Source: Selaginella moellendorffii (taxonomy: Eukaryota; Streptophyta; Lycopodiopsida; Selaginellales; Selaginellaceae). Taken from it: a DNA stretch of 64,000 nucleotides. Shown in pieces: positions 53,515 through 64,000 of the stretch. The stretch lies in NCBI RefSeq assembly GCF_000143415.4, contig NW_003314312.1:859628-923627 (forward strand), in the 5' to 3' direction. Position numbers and translations under genes: made by a program. The stretch's first letter is position 1, and each line of letters opens with the position of its first letter. Under the pieces are notes generated by a model. That model had not been told where the DNA came from and searched no databases. It was given only the letters and a program-made list of their open reading frames with translations.

Positions 53515-53900
53515 TCTCTCGTGGAGAGAGAGAGAGAGTCTTTTGGTGTGAAGTGAGGGGCCCAAATGCGGTCACAAAATCGCACGCGTACGGCGGGCTC
53601 CAGGATCTAACTGCAGGGCCGTCGGGAATATTCACCGCGGGCCGCGAATATTCCGATTTGATCGATCGCTGTCCAACTTGCGCTCGCCCCCACTTGGCAA
53701 TTTGGGAGAGAGCGAAGTTTGTGGATGATCAAGTCGCGGGAATGGATCCATCCTGTGGGCTTCGCGTCGTAAAAGTAAAAGAGAGGAATTGGACTGGAGG
53801 ATTGGCTGGCGGTCGCAGTAACGAGTTGTCGTTTGTCACCGAGGAGGATGCCCAAGTAGCCAAATTGCAGGGTGGCGGGGGGACCTTTTATAATTAAGCT
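52801..53900. promoter_or_regulatory. PYL upstream region with CT/GA hairpin microsatellite
   Basis: Upstream of the PYL start, read on the minus strand. It contains (CT)n at about 53479-53519 closely followed by (GA)n at 53524-53538, which can fold back on each other, and an exact inverted repeat GGAATATTC/GAATATTCC (53625-53654). Short frames here do not resemble proteins. Confidence 0.5.
53625..53654. promoter_or_regulatory. Perfect inverted repeat around a CG-rich centre
   Basis: GGAATATTC (53625-53633), 12 bases of CG-rich sequence, then GAATATTCC (53646-53654). Possible dimeric transcription-factor site about 830 bases upstream of the PYL start; function is inferred only. Confidence 0.45.
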
Positions 53901-55257
53901 CCAGCAAAGAATCCATCAATCCTCCCCACCACAGGCACCACATTTTGATAAAGAAGTAATATGTTTTCGTGACGGAGACGACGACTGCGACGAAGACGAA
54001 CGGGAAAATATCAGCTTTTCAATGCCCAAATCTTCCACGTGAAAACTGCATTGGCAGCTCCAACTTGCCAAGTTGCCCCGCACACAAAACCCCAAGAAAA
54101 ACTTCATACGTTTTCACTAGCTTGATCGGTCACACTGTTCCAACTAAGTACCATCTTTCTTCTTCTCGTCACGCCCCCACCCAAATCCCTGGATCTGGAA
54201 TCAAATCAGGCAAATAGAACTGGTTTTGTGGTCTAGTGTTGGGCCTGCAGTGACGGTGCATTGCATCTCATCGCTTGCACCACCACAATCAAGTGGATAG
54301 CATTGTCAAACATAAATAAAGCTTGGAGTCGAGATCAATTTGCCTTGCATCCATCAGTTTCATGTTTGCACTGTTGCATCCACCAGTCTCATGTGTCACA
54401 ATAGCCATTCAGAGAAGAGCATACATGTATACATAGCATAAGAGCCTAAGACCCAATTTACAATGAAAAGCCGCAGGCAACAAGTGGGAAGAATAGTTCA
54501 TTGCCCCCGAGTTTACAATTCGCTTGCCACACAAAATAATCAAGGGAGCCCGCATCCGCCCTCCAAGAATATTTCTCCAATCCTTACCAATTCAATGAAC
54601 ACTAAGCATTGTATCAGAGCAAAAGCGAAAAAGGCCCCATTCTAGAAACAATCCCCAGCAAGTTGGGCCATTGTTTAGTCACTAAACAGCTCTAGCAAAA
54701 TGATCCCCATGACCAACCAATGGCTGCTTTTCACTGTAATATATATACTCCAAGTTGGGCCATTGTTTACTCACTAAACAGCTCTAGCAAAATGATCCCC
54801 ATGGACCAGCATCCTTGCAACCAATGGCTGCTTTTCACTGTAATATATATACTCCAAGTTGGGCCATTGTTTACTCACTACACAGCTCTAGCAAAATGAT
54901 CCCCATGACCAGCATCCTTCCAACCAATGGCTGCTTTTCACTGTAATATATATACACCAAGTGGGGGCAGAGCACCAGGTGAAATGCATCCCCAACAACT
55001 GGTCCCAAACTCTTTCAAATTGCACAAGAATCATTCCTGGAGTTGTCAAAAAAGAGGTAAAAAAATTTAAATCTGTGATGTCAGCGCCACGCCAGCTCCG
55101 TACCAGCTGGCCCCTCGCCGGATACCGTACATATAAGCTCTATGTTGTGTAGATTCGTTTAGAAGTATCGAGACGATAATCACGGTGATAATATCCCTAT
55201 CCTCTGTGTATGAATGAATATAATGTGTGTGTCTGCTGTGTACAAGTGGGGCTTTTT
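53901..55257. other. Intergenic between PYL and PA200
   Basis: Upstream of PYL and downstream of PA200 (both minus strand). It holds the three-copy repeat at 54660-54957. No gene-like frame, RNA or transposon end is recognised. Confidence 0.45.
54660..54957. repeat. Three-copy tandem repeat, unit 92-104 bases
   Basis: Copies start with AAGTTGGGCCATTGTTTA at 54660, 54752 and 54856 and end with TGTAATATATATACTCC or a variant. The first copy lacks about 12 bases (the AGCATCCTTGCA segment) present in the other two. Confidence 0.9.
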
Positions 55258-58200
55258 TTAAGCGAAGTAAGTGGCTGTGCCTGAATTTAATAGCAGCTGC
55301 CAGGCAAACGAGATGAGGAAGAATCAAAGCAACAAAAGAAAAGTAAAACACACTACCTCGAGCTGCTCTTCCGTGAACTGTTCCTTCTGAATCTCCCAAG
55401 TATCCGAGTGCGTACGACGGAACTCGCCAATCGCCTTGGTTACGGTCGCTCGTATCGGCCACGGGTAATGGCTGAAGTATGTTATTGTCGTCACCATCTC
55501 GGGCAGCCAGCTGATACGGTAAAGATCACAACGGGTCAGAGTTTCTTGTGACGAGTACCTGGGTATATCGTAAGGAACGGAGAGAATGCATGCTGTGAGA
55601 GCAAGCACTGCGCCGTGCACCACGGGAACTGCAAGCCCATCCGGAAGCCTGTGCGAGCTGGGAAGCAAGGCACACGAGCAAGTGAGAGGTCTTGAAATCA
55701 ATCACCCGCTACAAACAAGGAACAAGTTGGACACACTGGGTGGCTTACTTTGGCTTCCCGGATTTTAAGATTGAGCGTGTTGTCGCCAGTGCCTGCTCGC
55801 GAAAGCTTTGCACCACGCTGCTCTCTGCGCCTCTCATCATGCCCGCTGCAGCCGTCGACGACATCTCTCTCACCTGATCGATAAAGGACAACAAACATGT
55901 AAGTCTTCCTCTCTTTTTTTTTAAAGAGAAAAATGGATGAAAACTCCTACCTCCAGCTGAGGGTCACATAGAGATTCGGTCACTTTGTTCCAAAGCAACT
56001 GCCAAAGGCTATGATTCAATAAGAATGAATGTCTGTACACAAATAAGACGACATTAGATAGTAGTACCATGCTCATACAAAAACAACAGACCTGTACATA
56101 AATGGCTGAAGGAACGAAATGGAGGCAACTCGAACGCGCCAGTTATCCTCACTCGCAGCTTTGAGTAATCGCGACGCAAGTTCGGCAAGGTGCGAGGTGG
56201 GAAAGAGCTGCCACTTCAGGTAACGCAGAGCCGACCGTGCTAAGTGTGTCAGGTCTTTTTCCGAGGTATCCTGATAAAACACACTCTTTTCTTAGTCTCA
56301 AAGCAAGAAAGCTATATACCGAACCTGGAGCAAAAGAAGTGGATGTACAAGTTCAACTACAAGGTCTGACAAAATGTTGAACCGTCCTGAGTACATACAA
56401 GCTAACAGAAAATAAAATACCTGCACGACCAGAGGTGTAAAGAAGCTAGCCGAAAGATCAATATCACTTACCGTCTCCATGTCCTTGACAGCCTTTTTGT
56501 CACGTTTCGAAACATCACCTTCAACGTTCTCGTGCACATTCAGGATCTTCCTTGCTTCTGGTTCGGTCCGCTGAATGAACCTCCCGAGAGATGTGCTGCC
56601 ATCGAGTGGAACTTCGTGACCACACTCTCGTAGGCCAGCACTTAAAACACAAGCAAGCGTCCCGATCGCCTTCCGGACCTGTGCATTTAAACCAACGATC
56701 ACAAAGCTCACAGTGAGAAACTGAATCAACCAAGGCTTCACCTGAGCAGTTGAGTGACCAGTGTACTCCAATATCTCGTCGAGAAGCATGACCTGGAAGC
56801 TGACTTCGTCGCTAAGCATGTCTTTGCTCTGGACTTCCAATAGTGCCGCGGTGAGAAAATTAAACCGCTTAGCGGCGAGACTCGAAGAAGCATGCGATCC
56901 CAGTAACTTGCCAAGGCACTCCAGCACTTTAAAACGCAGCGCCGACCCTTGGCTCCCACTCGTCGCGTATCGAATGCATGCCACCCATTCAGGAGCGCAT
57001 TCCAGTGTGGTTTTCTTGAGGGCCTTACGCAACAAAGCTGATAGCCAGTCATCCCATGCCGCCTCAACGCAGGCAGCCTCCGACCGTATCACACCCCCGA
57101 TTATCTCAGCCGCAGCACACTGCTTCCCACGTTCATCCACGGTCGAGACAGCGTCTTCCAGCGGCCGTCGTAAGATGTCCAAGACAATCTGGCCATATTT
57201 CCGAGTGAGCTCTTCAAACAGCTTAGCGGAAGCTTTCGAGAATGCAACTCCCAGTGACTTCGACTCCCAACTCCTCGTTAAAGGCCAGTCGCACATGTAC
57301 GTCGGTAGCAAGTAAACCAGGCCGACGTCGGACATGCTTTGCGGAACGTGGATGCCATCGTCTTCAGTGTAATGGTGGTCAAGTGCCAGCAGCTCGACAA
57401 CACGTTCGCCAAAGCTCTCACTTAGCAATTGCTGCCCAATGGTGATTGATCCATTTAGTTCATGCCCCTGCATCTTGTCGGATTCAGCACCTAACAGTAG
57501 TAGCACGGCTCTCACTGACAGCCTTCGCACTGTCGGCAAATCACTAGTAAGTTTTCCGAGGAAATGTTCTGTCAGGAAAAACATCGAGACCATGAATGTG
57601 AAGCTTACAAAAACATCGACTTACCGTATCCATTTCTGACTAAATTCAAATTTTTCTTTCCAGATTCAAAGAACGGGGCCAGTGTTAGAAACAACAGCAA
57701 TCCTTGAGCCATGAGATTATACCTGCCATTTAAAAGAACCAAGTCAAAACCTTACAAGAAACAGTGCAGTTTTACCGCCAATGGACGGATGATGAAGCAC
57801 CGGTAGCGAAGCTTTTGATATCCATTATTGTGTCCTCAATATTTGGTGTTACTTGGACAGGAGACCCACCAAAATACCAATTGAAGGCAATGAAAAGCTT
57901 TACGATCGAGTTATATCAGATGATTTGCCATGGCTGATAAAGAAATATACCTTGTTAATAGCGTTCTGCGCTTTTGTGGAATCATGATGAGCGCTAGAAA
58001 ATGAAGTTTAAGAAAGTGATAAATAAAGAAAAGCAGTTGGTCATACCTCTTGAGAAATGAAGCTAAAAACGCAGGCAGACATGACCAATCCTATAAAACA
58101 AAACATTAACACAAAGGCAAATAACTATGCTTGTTAGGCGCACCTCCATCATAGACCGTATAACTGTTCTCGTTTTTAGTATTGCACAGGCACCTAGTGT

Positions 58201-61200
58201 CGATTCTTCAGTGGCGTTGGGATTATTAAGGTGCGTAACGAGCAGTGGTAGTATTGTTTGTGGCAAGAAAAAAAATCGGTGCATCAGAAGTCCAAGGACA
58301 GCGGCTGCATACCTGCGAAAGGAAGAGTTTCAGCGTCCCCAAAGAAACATATAATGATAACTTACGATCTTATTGCCTTGTAACGATGTAAGCTAATGCT
58401 TACCAGATCGTTACTAAGTGATTCAAGAGCTGGAGGCAAGGAATTTGTCGGACTCATGTAATAATCATAGTATTCTGTCTCTGCGCTCCGCCAAACATGT
58501 TGAATATATGCACGCTGGTGTACTAACCACAACGGTCTGCGATGGAAAAGAACAAAAGAAAAGAAAACATGGGGCTGACGTTTGATGAAAAAAGACACGG
58601 ATTAACCTTCTCAAACATTTCGTATCGTTGCTTGTTAAGAAATTCGCAGCAGGCTCGGTTAAATTCAGTCGTTCGGCATCCCAATCATTTCGGGCCTGAT
58701 GCCAGTAGCCGTTTTCAACGCCTCCTGAATAGTTGACCCTTTAGTCCAGAACAATAACAACTCTATCTCACCGGAATTGACTATAGCGTTCATGACAGAG
58801 ATTAGAGGCTTAAGTATCGCGGATTCGTCCCCCTTGTTTGCTAGAAGGTAGCTGTTTGGAAAAAAGAGAAAATCAGCGCTTTCAGTTAAGATGGAAAACA
58901 AAGAAGACAAATACCCGCATGCTTTGTGAAGGATCATTGCAATGTCACTTCTCAAACTGGAGTCTCCAATTGGCACCCCAGACAATCCAACGACGGTATA
59001 GCTGTGCTCAACCTTCTGAAAGTCAGGAAGTGAAGATCCCAAACCTTGGAGTACAGCGTCCACACGTAGAAGTGTCACACGGAGGTAGTCCTTCTCCTGT
59101 CCTGTATAAAGGATATCTTCACTGTAAAACAGCCTCAACGTTTCTGGTTTGAGTCTGTAGTGAGGTCACCTGTATTTTTCTGGAGACCTTTTTCAGGAAA
59201 GCGCTGAAGATTAGAGAGCGCCCCATGCATGTGGAAGTCAACCAGCTCCTCCACGAACATAATTTCATCGGCGGAAGGAATGTGCCAAGATGGCCTAGCA
59301 CTGTCAAACTCGTTCTTGTCTTTTGTACCAATCCAGATATCTAGTTCATCAGATGCTGGCAACCTGGAAACGCATATTCTTAAAGCTCTTCAGCAATTAA
59401 ATAAATTGAAACCTTACTTCCAAGAGCTGACAGGAAAATAGCACACTAGCCTTCGAATGAGAAACTTCAGCAACAGTTTTCCAGCATCATTAACCTTCAT
59501 TGCAAACGCTTGTGAAGTCTCCCAGAGAGAGAAGAGAGAGAGAGAGAGAAACAAAAAAAAAGCTCGCTTATTGCATACCTTGCAGGATGGAGCATTGAAT
59601 GCTACTTGAATGAGGTCCTTGAGGATCGTCTTGTAATTCAGAATTGTTGCATCTCCGGCTGCAATTGTAGATGCCAGGACGTTAAGCTGGTACGTTGCTC
59701 TTTGCTCTAGAGCCGATGAGAGAGTCGCCTGAAGCAATGTCGCTCTTAAGGAATCTCTTTTTCTAAAAATCCAGGCATACCTTAGAGCTAAAGTCAGACG
59801 TTTCTCCGTTTTTGCAATATCCTGTAGACGGTGTTTCACCCAACGTGGATAGCAAATCCTTCATGATAGGCTCTAATAACATGCTGATGGCCGTAGAAGA
59901 ATCACGTTCAACAGCAGCAAAACACAAAGTTGCCATTTCATCCGCAGCTCCAGGTAAGATATTGCCAGTTAAGAACTTTTTTATACGCACGAGAACCTTA
60001 ATAAAACTAGTGTCAGCAATAAACCATACTCAAGATGTAGCAAAAACAAACCAGTTTGAAGATACGTTCGGGCAGCTTGCCAAACAAAAGAGCCAATAGC
60101 GGATAGAAATAGGACCCACTCTCCACGAGAAAGCCGTCATTGGTATTGGTTTCTGTGGACAAACTATGCAGACATTCAATATTTAGATACATAGAATTCG
60201 CTTTATAAAAAGAAAGCTTCCATGCAGGACTGTATACTTACGAAGATTGAGACCCTGGTTCCAGACTCAGAAGCAGAGAAAATAGCTGGTCCAGGAACTG
60301 AAATGTCCACTTTTCCCAGTCGATAGGAAAAATACCGTTGTGATCAGGATCTTGAAGGTTGCTCACGCTCGATAACACGGAGCAATACAGCTGCATGGTG
60401 GCAAGAGTTTTAAGAGGATCGTTTGCATCCAATCCAGGTATAGTTTTGAACATAGAACCGAGAAGCGCATCTCTATAGCGCACAGCAGGCCCAGCAGTTA
60501 ACTGGTTCTCCTTGTTAGAGGCCGTCTCTCTTTGATAAAAGAGTAGAATGGGCCTGGTACACAAGGCAAGAGTTTTAATCGCTAATTCAAGCTGATGAGT
60601 TGCCGTTATCTGCAAAGAACTTTCAGTGAAGAAAGAATAGAATTTGTCACGTACCGACACCATGGCAGTTTCGAAAGAAGAAACCGCAACGTTCAGCGCC
60701 AATGCTGGTTCAATATAAGCCAAGTTTGACACTGCTTTAGCGCAAGCGTGAGAAAGCCTGTCACTTTTACTGTATTGGCCTCTCTCTACCAGCCTTAAAA
60801 CTTCCTTCACAAAAGACGCTCGTTCAACTGCCCCCAAGACTTGTCTCGTCTTCTTCTGCGTGTTACACTCTCTCTCCATACGCTTCGAGAAGCAACGTAC
60901 GAGGAAAGTCATGAAATGTTCGAGGGAGTCAGACCAGTGGCCACCATTTGACGGGTGGTAATATGGCTCAAGATAATCAACCAGCTTCCTGAAAGAAGAC
61001 TCCGCTGAGCCTCCGGGAGTCAGCAGATAAATCTGCAAAGGACGGGCAACATAAATTCAGCAAGTAGTTGTCAAAAAAGACCGAAGTTCTTACGATTGAT
61101 TTGGCCGCGGTCTTTGATAACGACACGTTTATTCCGGGAGGAAAACTATGGATGGACCAGTTAATTGGGGGATGTGCACTAGACCGTCCAACAGGTACCT

Positions 61201-62433
61201 GAAACCTTTGGCTATTAGAAAACGAACAAAAGAACTTGCAACTCAATTAAGATGATCTAACCCGGAAAGAGTTCAGTAGATGAGAGAATATAACTGGCAT
61301 AAAAGGTTCCCAGTTCATATCCAACGACGTGATACACCGGCCAATCAAGGATCCCCATTGTGAGCTCCAAAACTGACAGCTAGGAATACGTTGCCAGAGG
61401 TCGAGGCACTCGGCCACCCAGTCACTGGTAGTTAGTCGGAAAATTTTTAGCGCGAAAAGTATCAACCGGGACGACTTACACTGTGAAAACGTAAGGCTCC
61501 GACAAAGAATGCTGTGATTTCAGTGGAATAAAAAGCCCCAGAAAGCCTAGAGCCTCCAAGCACGATGTGCGACAAGGATGATCGAAGCAAGGCCTTCAAA
61601 GACAAGAAAAGCCATCAACAGGAGGAAAAGATACTGCGAGAGCAATTTGCGTCGCCCCACCTAAACTCGTTCCAGATTTCCGTGGCAGAACCCGCAGAGA
61701 AGTAGTATCGGCAGCACTTGAGAAGCACGACAAAGTTGGTTGCATGCTCCGAGTTAGTCCCGAGTCCGCTGTAAAACTCCTGCCTGCCAGCCAGTAGTAA
61801 AGTCGCAGGCTTACAACAAAAGGCAAAAAGCTTACCTCTTGAAATGCGTGTTTACGAATATTTTGTAGAAAGGCCGCCAGTCCAGCGATAAGCTCAGCTT
61901 CTTGCGGTACTTTCTAAAGATCCTTGTCAAGCAGATCGCCCACCTTGTCTGTCCGAAAAAACGAACAATAAACCATAAATGAACGAGAAAAGAGAAGCAA
62001 AGACGAAGAGCTACCTGAGCTTGGAGATTGATGGTGCCCTCGAGCAAAACCTCCAGTCCGATATTCGCTACAAGCTGCACGTCTTCCACGGCCACAGTGC
62101 TCAGTGCTTTCAAGAACCTGTAGAAAGAATCCACCTCGTAAGGGAAGAAGAAAAATAAAAACGAAAGAGAGAAGCTTACGATTGTATGAGATAGATAAAC
62201 CTGGTAGTCCTGACAGCCGAGGCCGAATTACCAGGTTCCCATTCTTCCTTGAGCTTTAGCGCCAGCTGATGGAATCGTCCCTCCTCTTCTCCAATCCTCT
62301 CGGCAACGATCGCAGGGAGCCAGCGATTGTAGAGACTGGTCTTCGGCGGCGCCGCAGCATCATCGGGGCACTCCTTGGCCATGGCCTCATCAGCAGCAGG
62401 AGGGGGAGGAGGAAGAGGAGTGGGATCTTCCAT
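55258..62433 (-). CDS. PA200: Proteasome activator PA200 / BLM10
   Basis: Very large gene, roughly 25 exons, encoding close to 1,800 residues; not all boundaries were fixed. The N-terminus (MEDPTPLPPPPP, then KTSLYNRWLPAIVAE) starts at 62433. Long HEAT-repeat exons follow, the largest near 57593-56298 with YGQIVLDILRRPLEDAVS and AAAEIIGGVIRSE. The C-terminal domain has VVHGAVLALTACILSVPYD, then FRRTHSDTWEIQKEQF. The last exon (55296-55258) adds 12 residues ending TYFA, the C-terminal motif that inserts into alpha-ring pockets of the 20S core. PA200 caps the proteasome in the nucleus and opens its gate for acetylated histones and unfolded proteins without ATP. The first exon is Pro-rich. Confidence 0.93.
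55297..55356 (-). other. Last PA200 intron isolating the proteasome-docking tail
   Basis: Donor CTCGAG followed by GTAGTG, acceptor CTGGCAG. Splicing joins FTEEQLE to a 13-codon exon ending YFA and stop. Without splicing the protein ends in unrelated hydrophobic residues. Confidence 0.8.
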
Positions 62434-63370
62434 ATTACGATGAGAATGCGCGCAATCTCGTCCTCGACTGCTCGGAATCTCTAGCTCGTTACCTCGAAGG
62501 ATCGAATTCCCGGCGGCCCGATCCCACTCAATGCGCCGTGGCGGAGAGATCTAGCTCTGGGCACCGCATCGCATCGAGCGAGGGTTTCCTCGCGCCAGGG
62601 ATGGAAGAAGGGTGCCGTCACAAACGGGGAAGAGAAAAGAGAGAGACTTTAGTTTAGAAAAGGGACCACAGCACTAATAAAGATACCCAGTACGATCTTC
62701 TAACTTACTCCGTCGTGTAAAACGTACCGCCCGCCATACCGCGCGTCACGCTCCTTTTCTTTTGGGATGGTCCACGAAAGGATAAAGGGAGCCTCTTGTC
62801 ATCGTCCGATGGTTATTGAAGATCTTTTGCCTTTGCTGCATAGTCTCTCTACTGGAAGGGGAGCTTATTGTTGGGTGCTTCGATCCCAAGCACCAAAGGG
62901 ACATTTGCTTATTTGGTCTCATTAATGAGTGAGAAGAAGATGCTTGGTTTGGGAGTTGTTCACAAGGTCATATACTCCATTAGGTTAGCTAGCTACACTT
63001 TAATTCCAACTAGATGGGATTAAGGGCAACTATCAGCCTCAGAATGATGTCATAACTGCAAATTTATATCTTTTAACTCAGATTGATGATTTAATGGAAG
63101 CATTTTGTTAATGTGATAAAGGATTGCTTTTTAAACTCTAACAACTTTATACAATTTCACAGTGATGCTATTTGTATGCCATTTGAATATATAATGGATC
63201 GATTGGAAAGCTTTAAAAAGTCCACACTTATAGCAAGATCATTTATGACATGTGAAACAAGTGCTTCCATGGCATAAGAAACATTTTATTAAATTTAAAC
63301 TTCCAAAACACAACTTTGGAAAATAGTAATCTCTCAAAATAGCTAGATCCTATTAATAAATCTCCTAGTG
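62434..63370. other. PA200 upstream region and AT-rich intergenic
   Basis: The first 300 bases are GC-rich and form the PA200 promoter/leader. From about 62950 the DNA is AT-rich with no gene recognised. Confidence 0.45.
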
Positions 63371-63391
63371 TTTAGGGTTTAGGGTTTGGGG
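63371..63391 (+). repeat. Short interstitial telomeric repeat
   Basis: Two perfect plant telomere units TTTAGGG followed by one TTTGGGG, in AT-rich non-genic DNA. Confidence 0.85.
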
Positions 63392-63889
63392 TTGCATCAA
63401 TTCTTAAAGAAGGCAATGCATTTTGGTTTGGCTGTGGCACCATGGAATACCATTACAAAGCAAGTGAAAAAGGAGGGTCATATCATTTCTACTGGTAAGG
63501 TATTCACAAGTGATAAGGATGTGTAATGATATTTATGGTACTACTCAATCTTTTTTTTTTGTGACTGCAAGATCTCTTCCATGCAACTTGGCTCTCCTCC
63601 ATTTTCTCCTTCTTTTTGTCAACACCACATTCATGACCTTAGAGATTTGATATAATTCATGGCACTAGCCATTCTAGCCTTGGCCATTGTATTTAGTGTG
63701 GTGGCTATAGTTATATTTAAAACATTTTTAAACATGTATTAGCCAAAATTTGAAAAGAGCCTTTCAAAGTTTTCCAAATTGCAAAATAATTTGAAATGTT
63801 AAAGGGTATTTATAGAGCTCTTGACTATCTGAACTTTTTTTTTAATTTGATCTTTTATATTAATACTTCTAATGTAGGTCTTACACTTG
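63392..63889. other. AT-rich intergenic, no gene seen
   Basis: Non-coding in all frames, AT-rich, with T-runs at 63551 and 63836. It leads into the gypsy remnant at the right edge. Confidence 0.4.
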
Positions 63890-63911
63890 AAGTACTGGTA
63901 ATTATTTTATC

Positions 63912-63983
63912 AGCATTGCAAAGAAAGACTACTTAACCATAGATAAAGAATATTTGGCTATTGTATGGTACATATTTTTATAG
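63912..63983 (+). pseudogene. Gypsy RNase H remnant at window edge
   Basis: The plus-strand frame reads ISIAKKDYLTIDKEYLAIVW before a stop, matching the RNase H segment of gypsy Pol around KE-LAIVWA. It continues toward the window end and is AT-drifted, like the remnant at 1620-1960. Confidence 0.55.
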
Positions 63984-64000
63984 AATACTTTAGTTGAGAT

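Noticed and set aside
54660-54957. Possible CRISPR-like array
   Set aside because: Three long near-identical units with no spacers in a eukaryotic genome; it is an ordinary tandem duplication.

Overview
The window looks like nuclear DNA of a land plant, most likely a lycophyte close to Selaginella. This is an inference from plant-specific genes (SQD1, a PYL hormone receptor, LCBK1, HEI10, SPO11-1, PA200, plant-type PPR proteins), very short introns of about 50-60 bases, GC-rich exons set between AT-rich repeat islands, and chromodomain-bearing Ty3/gypsy elements. No prokaryotic feature is present.

Layout. 1-4070 is an AT-rich island with a decayed Ty3/gypsy reverse transcriptase remnant and one intact, extremely AT-rich lectin-like reading frame. 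4075-29450 is gene-dense: an LRR receptor-like protein (-), a CRP1-type PPR pseudogene (-), a nardilysin-like M16 protease (+), a PPR gene (+), a MiAMP1-type antimicrobial peptide gene (+), a second PPR gene (-), sphingoid base kinase LCBK1 (-), chloroplast SQD1 (+), HEI10 (+), a purple acid phosphatase (+), SPO11-1 (+) and a second, divergent MiAMP1-like gene (-) whose promoter and signal-peptide end are duplicated head-to-head. 29.5-48.9 kb is a repeat island built by nested insertion. An outer minus-strand chromovirus (31557 to about 47016) is split in its right LTR by an inner minus-strand chromovirus (38631-46981, 5-bp target duplication). The inner element carries a plus-strand solo LTR of the outer family (41895-43027, 5-bp target duplication), an LTR fragment bounded by perfect splice sites (41024-41380) and a captured host F-box/kelch-like fragment. 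49.0-62.5 kb is gene-dense again: a UbiE-like methyltransferase (+), a secreted proline-rich protein (+), tRNA-Glu (-), a PYL ABA receptor (-) and the very large proteasome activator PA200 gene (-). The last 1.5 kb is AT-rich and ends in another gypsy RNase H remnant.

How the genes relate. There is no operon logic. HEI10 and SPO11-1, two meiotic recombination genes, lie 2.2 kb apart on one strand with only the phosphatase between them. Two related PPR genes converge on the MiAMP1 gene. Exon joins given here were fixed by splice consensus plus reading-frame continuity; the total coding lengths of LCBK1, SQD1, HEI10, the phosphatase, SPO11-1, the M16 protease and the methyltransferase all come out as whole codons. 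The most unusual material is in the retrotransposon nest (intron-like LTR insertion, captured host gene) and at the duplicated promoter of the second MiAMP1-like gene.
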